In this document: positions 1 through 4,848 of the stretch, piece after piece
Position numbering within the stretch: the stretch's first letter is position 1
Layout: each line of letters starts with the position of its first letter
Made by a program: the position numbers and the translations under genes
Origin: Acholeplasmatales bacterium
GTDB lineage: Bacteria; Bacillota_I; Bacilli_A; Acholeplasmatales; Anaeroplasmataceae
Assembly (NCBI GenBank): GCA_017388605.1
Contig: JAFPIE010000063.1
Coordinates: 1 to 6,244, forward strand
Direction: 5' to 3'
DNA: 6,244 nucleotides
Notes under the pieces: model-generated
Databases searched by the model: none
What the model was told of the DNA's origin: nothing
What the model saw: only the letters and a program-made list of their open reading frames with translations

Positions 1-63
1 ACAAAGTTTTTATATAACCATTTTTTATAATATCTATCTTTTTTATAAATAATATTTATATAG

Positions 64-89
64 AAAAAGCACCAGCAAAATGCTGATGC
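64..89 (-). terminator. Rho-independent terminator after the ABC permease gene
   Basis: On the minus strand a 9-bp stem (arms 81-89 and 69-77, one U-G wobble, loop of three bases) is followed by five T residues (68-64). It lies 22 bases past the permease stop codon. It indicates that the lipoprotein-permease transcript ends here, which is why no ATPase gene is expected further along this operon. Confidence 0.8.
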
Positions 90-111
90 CATACTTCATA
101 TTTAAATATTA

Positions 112-864
112 CTATTTTAAAGAATCCATCTTCTTCTTCAATAAATTAATACTTACATCAAAGATAATAATTATAACTACAAGTAGAATAAGCCAAGCTA
201 GAATCGTTGAAAAATCAAGCTCAAGCTTCGCATTATTAATGATTAAGCCTATAGAATTATTCAAGCTACAAATGTATTCTGCCATAACCATTACCTTTAC
301 ACCTAAGCTTATACCCTGAAGTAGGGTAATCAGCATAGGAGATATTGCAAGTGGTACATAAATTCTAGTATATTTCATGTATCTTGGGCCAGGGAGTAAG
401 GATAATTCAGCTACGATATCCTTATCTATAGATAAAGCTTGCTTCACTCCTTCATATACTACAGGAAATACGACTAAAAAGCATACAATATAGGGTATAA
501 TTTCTTTATTTTTGAATAATAATATGTATAAATAAACTGATACAATTGCGAATGGACATGCTTTAATAATAAACATAATCGGATTCACAATATCCACATT
601 GTATTTAAATACATAATTTATAAAATGAATGAGTAGACTTATTAGAAAGGACACAACTAAAACGATTAGAATTTTACCGAGCAAAGAAAGTAATAATAAT
701 GCATCCCTTGAGCCTAAAACTCCACCCAATTTCATAAAAATATCATTAATTCCAGGGAAAAAGATATCATCTTGATTCAGGATAGTAAATATTTGATAAA
801 TAATGATGAGTAAAATAATGACAGATACAGATATTCCAATATGCTTATAGGAAGAATTCTTCAT
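112..864 (-). CDS. ABC transporter permease, SsuC/TauC-like (BPD_transp_1)
   Basis: Integral membrane subunit of an ABC importer, 250 residues, a normal length for the SsuC/TauC/ThiX class. Hydrophobic segments lie at about residues 9-29, 55-82, 95-117, 122-140, 171-194 and 218-242, giving about six membrane spans. The cytoplasmic coupling loop (EAA-type) is at about 150-172: an acidic residue E153, then LPGP at 157-160, then the R-I-Y-V-P-L stretch at 167-172. It continues into G184 and the A-E pair at 195-196, as in SsuC-like permeases. I chose the ATG at 864, which has GGAG about 12 bases upstream and overlaps the lipoprotein gene by 20 bases, implying translational coupling. A TTG at 892-894 would add ten residues but has no well-placed ribosome binding site. 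The substrate cannot be told from sequence; sulfonate, nitrate or thiamine-precursor transporters share this fold. No ATP-binding subunit accompanies it. Confidence 0.85.
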   Translation of the reverse strand: MKNSSYKHIGISVSVIILLIIIYQIFTILNQDDIFFPGINDIFMKLGGVLGSRDALLLLSLLGKILIVLVVSFLISLLIHFINYVFKYNVDIVNPIMFIIKACPFAIVSVYLYILLFKNKEIIPYIVCFLVVFPVVYEGVKQALSIDKDIVAELSLLPGPRYMKYTRIYVPLAISPMLITLLQGISLGVKVMVMAEYICSLNNSIGLIINNAKLELDFSTILAWLILLVVIIIIFDVSINLLKKKMDSLK

Positions 865-1849
865 TTGGAAGCTTGTCTCCAGCCTGTTTTCCAAATCCTA
901 AATCAATCATATACTGTAGGTACTCATTTACAGCTGCAACCTCTTTATCATGATCCATAATAATGAAATGACAATTAGGAATTGCCTTTGTTAATGCAGC
1001 CTCACCTAAAGTCTCAAAGGATTTGTGCATAGCAACTGCCTTCTTAGCAGTATCCGCAGGGTTTTCTACTGCATCTTTAACACTATTTACTAGCGCATCA
1101 ACTGCATTTAATACCTTACTATCCTCTTTTGCTTCTTTTTTAATAAAGATACCAGCCTGAGGATAAGAATCCTTACCAGTAACCTTTTTATATTCATCCT
1201 GTAAATCAATTACATTAATGCCTTTGGCATCCTTAATCTTAGAAATTGCTGGTTCAGCAGTAATTACATATTCTGCAGTACCTGCAACAAGAACTGAATT
1301 TGCAGATGCAACATCATCTACATATTCAATTTCAACATTTAAATTCTTTTCCTGAATTAATATTTTAGTAAGAATATCTGGTGTAGAATTCTTACCAAAT
1401 ACAACAAGCTTTTTGTTGTTAATATCCTCAAATGAAGTTAATTCAGCCTTAGAAGCTAAGAATAAATTACCCCATACGAAGGTTTTAGCTAATACATAAT
1501 TTTCGTTTGTATTATAGAATTTTGCACCCAAGTTTACTGGTGCAACAATAACATCATGGCTCTTTGTACCAAATGCAGCAACAAGCTGATCTGCACCATT
1601 TACGATTTCAAAGGATGCACCTTTTACACTGTCATAATAATTAGCCAAGCCTAGTGCAGGGGTACCAGATGGACAAATGATAGATACAGGTGTTTCATCT
1701 ACTGTAGTTGTAGGTACTACTGTTGTTTCTGTAGTTGTAGAAACTGTTGTAGTTTCATCCTTCTTTTCTGTAGTTGTATTTGCTTCACTACCACAGGAAG
1801 CAAGTAAGCCGATAGCGGCTAATCCAAATAATATTCCAATTCTTTTCAT
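845..1849 (-). CDS. ABC transporter substrate-binding lipoprotein (SsuA/NMT1-like)
   Basis: Extracytoplasmic solute receptor, 334 residues. The N-terminus is a lipoprotein signal: K2-R3, a hydrophobic core at 4-16, and the lipobox L-A-S-C ending at C19, the predicted lipidated residue. Residues 25-53 are a Thr-rich low-complexity tether. The periplasmic-binding fold starts near residue 55 with P-S-G-T-P-A-L-G-L-A at 60-69. The A-P-V-N-L-G-A-K-F-Y-N segment at 103-113 and a following V-W-G-N motif are typical of COG0715-like receptors in Firmicutes. The start is the ATG at 1849, with AAAAGGAGA eight bases upstream; an in-frame upstream codon at 1888 would put extra residues ahead of the signal peptide. 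The 3' end overlaps the permease start, so the two are one operon, divergent from the CRP-like regulator. The ligand is unknown. Confidence 0.85.
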   Translation of the reverse strand: MKRIGILFGLAAIGLLASCGSEANTTTEKKDETTTVSTTTETTVVPTTTVDETPVSIICPSGTPALGLANYYDSVKGASFEIVNGADQLVAAFGTKSHDVIVAPVNLGAKFYNTNENYVLAKTFVWGNLFLASKAELTSFEDINNKKLVVFGKNSTPDILTKILIQEKNLNVEIEYVDDVASANSVLVAGTAEYVITAEPAISKIKDAKGINVIDLQDEYKKVTGKDSYPQAGIFIKKEAKEDSKVLNAVDALVNSVKDAVENPADTAKKAVAMHKSFETLGEAALTKAIPNCHFIIMDHDKEVAAVNEYLQYMIDLGFGKQAGDKLPNEEFFL

Positions 1850-1869
1850 GTTAAAATCTCCTTTTTCTA

Positions 1870-1898
1870 TTGCCTTATTATTATACACAATTTATAAT
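1870..1898 (+). promoter_or_regulatory. Predicted sigma-A promoter of the CRP-like regulator gene
   Basis: TTGCCT (1870-1875) and a perfect TATAAT (1893-1898) are separated by 17 bases, the optimal spacing. The predicted +1 is about 1905, one base before the CRP-type palindrome. This places the operator across the start of transcription, a repressor position. Promoter assignment is by pattern only. Confidence 0.6.
1880..1885 (-). promoter_or_regulatory. Predicted -10 box of the lipoprotein-permease operon
   Basis: On the minus strand 1885-1880 reads TATAAT, giving a predicted +1 near 1873 and a leader of about 24 bases that contains the ribosome binding site. The -35 position (about 1908-1903, CACTAT) is poor, as expected for an activator-dependent promoter. 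The palindrome at 1906-1923 is centred at -41.5 from this start. A competing choice is GTGACA (1921-1916) with TATTAT (1899-1894) at 16 bases, in which case the palindrome would cover the -35 box instead. Confidence 0.5.
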
Positions 1899-1905
1899 AA
1901 ATATA

Positions 1906-1923
1906 GTGTGATATTTGTCACAC
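1906..1923. promoter_or_regulatory. CRP-type operator palindrome in the divergent gap
   Basis: GTGTGA-N6-TCACAC is a perfect 6-bp inverted repeat with the classical CRP half-sites TGTGA and TCACA at 1907-1911 and 1918-1922. It abuts the ribosome binding site of the adjacent CRP/FNR-family gene, whose recognition helix has the R-E-T-V-x-R residues that read TGTGA in CRP. The likely ligand is that gene's own product. I saw no second copy in the window. Confidence 0.72.
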
Positions 1924-1930
1924 AAGGAGG
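1924..1930 (+). promoter_or_regulatory. Strong ribosome binding site that fixes the regulator start
   Basis: AAGGAGG lies five bases before the ATG at 1936. It sets the start of the regulator and excludes the in-frame TTG at 1915, which lies inside the operator. Because it directly follows the palindrome, a protein bound there would sit next to the site encoding ribosome entry. Confidence 0.85.
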
Positions 1931-1935
1931 CATTT

Positions 1936-2538
1936 ATGAAAACAAACGATGTTATTAGAACCTACTTAAATCAATTGATTTTAAATAATGAAATAAAGCC
2001 AATAGAATATAAGTCAAAAGAGATTATTTTTAAAGAAGGTAGTCCTTGTAAATATGTATGCTTTATCCTAGATGGAGAGGTTGAAATATCTACTCTTTCC
2101 TATAATGGTAGCCAAGAGGTTATAAGCCTAGTAGGTAAAAATGAGTTTTTCGGACAATATATCCTTTTTCAGCCTAATAGTAAATATCTAGGTGATGTTC
2201 AAGCAAAAGGACCTGTAAAGCTTATTAAAATATCTAAAGCCTCTCTTTTAGAATACCTTAGTAAAGATAAGGATTTACTAGAAGCGTATATTTCTATAAT
2301 TTCAAACGAATCCTTCAATATTAAGCAACAGGTTAAACTATTATCGCATAAGAATGCACTAGACCGAGTTATCTTTTATTTAGATTTGATATCTAAAAAT
2401 AATATATGTATTATTGATTCTGTTTCCTCCTTAGCTAAGGAGGTTAATCTGCCAAGAGAAACTGTATCTAGAATTCTATCTAAGCTTGAAAAGGAAGAAT
2501 ACCTAATAAAAGAGAAAAATACCATTCGTATCTTGTAA
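1936..2538 (+). CDS. CRP/FNR-family transcriptional regulator
   Basis: DNA-binding regulator of 200 residues, slightly short for the family (about 210-230). Residues about 20-110 form a cNMP-type beta-roll: F-K-E-G at 32-35, I-L-D-G-E-V at 44-49, then F-F-G at 71-73. A long dimerisation helix covers about 110-140. The C-terminal winged helix-turn-helix (about 145-200) includes S-L-A-K-E-V at 165-170 and the recognition helix P-R-E-T-V-S-R-I-L at 173-181. R174, E175 and R179 match the CRP residues that contact TGTGA. The beta-roll lacks the Arg-Ser pair that holds the cAMP phosphate, and there is no N-terminal FNR cysteine set (cysteines only at 38, 42 and 158), so the effector is unknown. The gene diverges from the lipoprotein operon and probably controls it and itself through the palindrome at 1906-1923. 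Confidence 0.9.
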   Translation: MKTNDVIRTYLNQLILNNEIKPIEYKSKEIIFKEGSPCKYVCFILDGEVEISTLSYNGSQEVISLVGKNEFFGQYILFQPNSKYLGDVQAKGPVKLIKISKASLLEYLSKDKDLLEAYISIISNESFNIKQQVKLLSHKNALDRVIFYLDLISKNNICIIDSVSSLAKEVNLPRETVSRILSKLEKEEYLIKEKNTIRIL

Positions 2539-2575
2539 AAAAAGCTCCTAGAGTCGTCGTTCTAGGAGCATTTTT
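2537..2575. terminator. Bidirectional terminator between convergent genes
   Basis: A perfect 9-bp stem, GCTCCTAGA (2544-2552) with TCTAGGAGC (2561-2569), has an 8-base loop. It is flanked by a run of seven A on the left (2537-2543) and ATTTTT on the right (2570-2575). T-tracts therefore follow the hairpin on both strands. It serves the regulator (plus) and the PNPOx-type gene (minus), whose stop codons are immediately adjacent. Confidence 0.88.
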
Positions 2576-2576
2576 C

Positions 2577-2969
2577 TTATAATTTAATAACAATTGGCTT
2601 ATCGGTAAAGGAAGAGATTGTTGCAACACCGTCTTCAAAATATAAAAGCTCTGTATTTGCATCATTTTCCTCATACATACCCCTTAAATTAGGGTATTTA
2701 TCTAGCATTGCCTTTTTAACCTCTACTCTTTCATCTCGCTTAAGATTACCTGAAACTCTTATCCATCTACCATCTTTAAATGCTGAAATTTCAACATTTG
2801 GATTCTTTGCAATTTGCTTAGATACTTCTTTTACCTTACCCGTTTGAATATATAAATGATTTTCGTATAGCATTATAGTACCAAAAGGTCGAACTCTTGG
2901 CTTATTGCCATCCATAGTCGCTAAAAAATATACACCACAATCTTCGATAAATTTTAATACTTCGTTCAT
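2577..2969 (-). CDS. FMN-binding split-barrel protein, PNPOx family
   Basis: Small cytoplasmic protein of 130 residues in the pyridoxamine 5'-phosphate oxidase-like family, whose members usually bind FMN (some bind F420 or heme) as dimers. Typical features are an N-terminal helix, the strand F-L-A-T at 15-18, P-R-V-R-P-F-G at 24-30, N-P-N-V-E-I-S at 56-62 and G-R-W-I-R-V-S-G at 67-74. In clostridial relatives the same blocks contribute to the flavin site. The exact reaction cannot be assigned, and the short form is not evidence for vitamin B6 synthesis. The start is the ATG at 2969, preceded by AAAAAAGGATGG; the longer reading from 3026 would begin inside the hydrogenase terminator. It has its own promoter and is separated from hydA by a terminator, so co-regulation with hydrogenase is possible only through read-through. 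Confidence 0.85.
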   Translation of the reverse strand: MNEVLKFIEDCGVYFLATMDGNKPRVRPFGTIMLYENHLYIQTGKVKEVSKQIAKNPNVEISAFKDGRWIRVSGNLKRDERVEVKKAMLDKYPNLRGMYEENDANTELLYFEDGVATISSFTDKPIVIKL

Positions 2970-2991
2970 AATTACGCCATCCTTTTTTGTT

Positions 2992-3000
2992 ATTATATCA
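2992..3000 (-). promoter_or_regulatory. Extended -10 promoter of the PNPOx-type gene
   Basis: The minus strand reads TGATATAAT (3000-2992), a perfect extended -10 (TG-N-TATAAT), which can work without a good -35. The predicted +1 is near 2985, leaving a very short leader with the ribosome binding site close to the 5' end. No convincing -35 is seen; the upstream region is the T-tract and stem of the hydA terminator. Confidence 0.6.
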
Positions 3001-3008
3001 TAATAAGC

Positions 3009-3040
3009 AAAAAAAGTGCTAACCAATAAAGGTTAGCACC
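3009..3040 (-). terminator. Rho-independent terminator of the hydrogenase operon
   Basis: On the minus strand a perfect 9-bp stem, GTGCTAACC (3039-3031) with GGTTAGCAC (3024-3016) and a 6-base loop, is followed by seven T residues (3015-3009). It begins 17 bases after the hydA stop codon and marks the end of the hyd transcript. Confidence 0.9.
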
Positions 3041-3056
3041 AATTCTTATAAAGAAA

Positions 3057-4832
3057 TTACTTCTTTTCTGGGTATTTTTCTCTATTCTTGTTGTAATGAG
3101 TATGTAATAGCTCATGTGCAAGATGAGAATTTGGTTCGCCTAAGAACTTCTCATATAATTCCTTAATCTGAGGGTTATTATGAGATTGACGTAATACCTG
3201 TCTTTCATCCTCGGAATATAGGGCATTAGCTCTCTTAGTTCTATAAGTCTCATAAATGTCAAGATCTTCATTTGGCATTAACATAGGCTTAATGAATGGC
3301 TGACCACCACCATTGATACATCCACCAGGACAGCACATGATCTCAATGAATGTATATGGGCTTGTACCTGCCTTAATCTGGTCAAGTAATACCTTAGCAT
3401 TCTTCATACCAGAAGCTACAGCTACCTTAATCTTAGCTGCACCAAGGTCGATTTCAGCTTCCTTAATACCTTCTAAGCCACGAACCTCAGTGAATTCGAT
3501 TGGCTGTCTTTCCTTACCAGATAACACCTTGTAAGCTGTACGAAGTGCAGCCTCCATAACACCACCAGTAACACCGAAGATTACACCTGCACCAGTATAA
3601 TCACCCATGATATCCTGATCGTATTCCTCATCTGGTAACTTAGTGAAGTTAATACCACTTCTCTTAATTAATCTTGCAAGCTCTCTAGTTGTTAATACGC
3701 AATCAACATCTCTTAAGCCTTCAACTTCCATTTCTGGTCTATCCTTTTCATGCTTCTTAGCTGTACATGGCATGATAGATACAGTAAAGATATCCTTTGG
3801 ATCTAAGCCCTTCTCCTTAGCGAAGTAAGACTTAATAATTGCACCCTGCATCTGGTGAGGGGACTTACAGCTAGATAGATTATCTAATACCTCTGGATAG
3901 AAATATTCTGCATAGTTTACCCAACCTGGTGAACAAGATGTAATCATAGGTAGAACTCCACCATTCTTGATTCTTCCAAGTAATTCAGTAGCTTCCTCCA
4001 TAATCGTTAAGTCAGCACCGAAGTTTGTATCATATACACGGTCAAAGCCTAAACGATGTAAGGCTGCAACCATCTTACCTGTTACAGGTGTACCAACAGG
4101 AAGACCGAATTCTTCACCTAGGGCAGCACGAACTGCAGGAGCTGTCTGAACGACAACAAACTTACCAGCCTGCATAGCCTCATCAACCTTAGAGATTTCG
4201 CTCTTTTCCATTAATGCACCAGTAGGACATACGTTAACGCACTGTCCACATAGTAAGCATGGAGATTCATTAAAGCTTCTATTTCCAGCTGGAGCTACAA
4301 ATGTCTTAAAGCCTCTCTTTTCGAAGCCTAAAATACCTGTACCGTGAGCCTCAACGCATCTCTTAACACATCTACCACATAGGATACACTTAGATGTATC
4401 ACGAACGATAGATGAGCTTAAATCATCAACGAAGGTTTGGCTCTTTTCACCAAAGAACTTACCCTCTCTTGCACCAACCATCTGAGCTACATGTAATAAC
4501 TCACAATGTCCGTTCTTATCACACTGCTGGCAGTGGAAGGAATGGTTGGATAAAATTAATTCAACAGAAATTCTTCTAGCCTTTGTTGCCTTAGGAGAGG
4601 AAATCTTAATTTCCATACCCTCAGAAACTGGGTATACACAAGCTGCAACTAAGCCTCTTGCGCCTGTAGCCTCAACAAGACATACACGGCAAGATGCTAA
4701 AGAGCATTCATCCTTATTGAAATTACAAAGGGTAGGAATTTCATAACCACATAATCTAGCAGCCTCTAAAATAGTTAAGCCTTGCTCAACCTGATAAGGC
4801 TTGCCTTCAATTTTAATATTAATTAAAGCCAT
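3057..4832 (-). CDS. hydA: [FeFe]-hydrogenase catalytic subunit HydA
   Basis: Catalytic subunit that interconverts protons and hydrogen, 591 residues, close in length and layout to the M3-type clostridial enzyme. An N-terminal [2Fe-2S] domain has C36, C48, C51 and C65. A His-Cys [4Fe-4S] site follows: H97, C101, C104, C110. Two [4Fe-4S] clusters use C149/152/155 with C202 and C192/195/198 with C159. The H-cluster domain has T-S-C-S-P-G-W at 298-304, M-P-C-T-A-K-K at 354-360 and E-I-M-C-C-P-G-G-C at 497-505 (C501 and C505 in the conserved positions). The C-terminal small-subunit region ends with A-H-E-L-L-H-T-H-Y. AGAAGG precedes the ATG, 16 bases after the hydB stop. With HydB beside it, it most likely belongs to a cytoplasmic, NAD- and ferredoxin-linked HydABC complex. 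The serine in the first motif differs from the T-S-C-C-P form. Confidence 0.97.
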   Translation of the reverse strand: MALINIKIEGKPYQVEQGLTILEAARLCGYEIPTLCNFNKDECSLASCRVCLVEATGARGLVAACVYPVSEGMEIKISSPKATKARRISVELILSNHSFHCQQCDKNGHCELLHVAQMVGAREGKFFGEKSQTFVDDLSSSIVRDTSKCILCGRCVKRCVEAHGTGILGFEKRGFKTFVAPAGNRSFNESPCLLCGQCVNVCPTGALMEKSEISKVDEAMQAGKFVVVQTAPAVRAALGEEFGLPVGTPVTGKMVAALHRLGFDRVYDTNFGADLTIMEEATELLGRIKNGGVLPMITSCSPGWVNYAEYFYPEVLDNLSSCKSPHQMQGAIIKSYFAKEKGLDPKDIFTVSIMPCTAKKHEKDRPEMEVEGLRDVDCVLTTRELARLIKRSGINFTKLPDEEYDQDIMGDYTGAGVIFGVTGGVMEAALRTAYKVLSGKERQPIEFTEVRGLEGIKEAEIDLGAAKIKVAVASGMKNAKVLLDQIKAGTSPYTFIEIMCCPGGCINGGGQPFIKPMLMPNEDLDIYETYRTKRANALYSEDERQVLRQSHNNPQIKELYEKFLGEPNSHLAHELLHTHYNKNREKYPEKK

Positions 4833-4848
4833 TGTCCTTCTACCCCCA

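Noticed and set aside
865..894. TTG at 892-894 as start of the permease
   Set aside because: There is no properly spaced ribosome binding site, and it would add ten polar residues ahead of the first membrane segment. The ATG at 864 is preferred, though its GGAG is somewhat distant.
1915..1935. TTG at 1915 as start of the CRP-like regulator
   Set aside because: It lies inside the palindrome, and AAGGAGG sits five bases before the ATG at 1936.
1677..1958. Plus-strand open frame rich in Val and Ser opposite the lipoprotein gene
   Set aside because: It is the antisense image of the Thr-rich tether and signal peptide, with no ribosome binding site and no family resemblance.
2970..3026. Longer N-terminus (codon at 3026) for the PNPOx-type protein
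   Set aside because: It would begin inside the hydA terminator hairpin and upstream of the predicted promoter's +1; the ATG at 2969 has a ribosome binding site and starts at the family's normal N-terminus.
3313..4746. Several short plus-strand open frames within hydA
   Set aside because: They are antisense shadows of a well-conserved gene and have no family features of their own.
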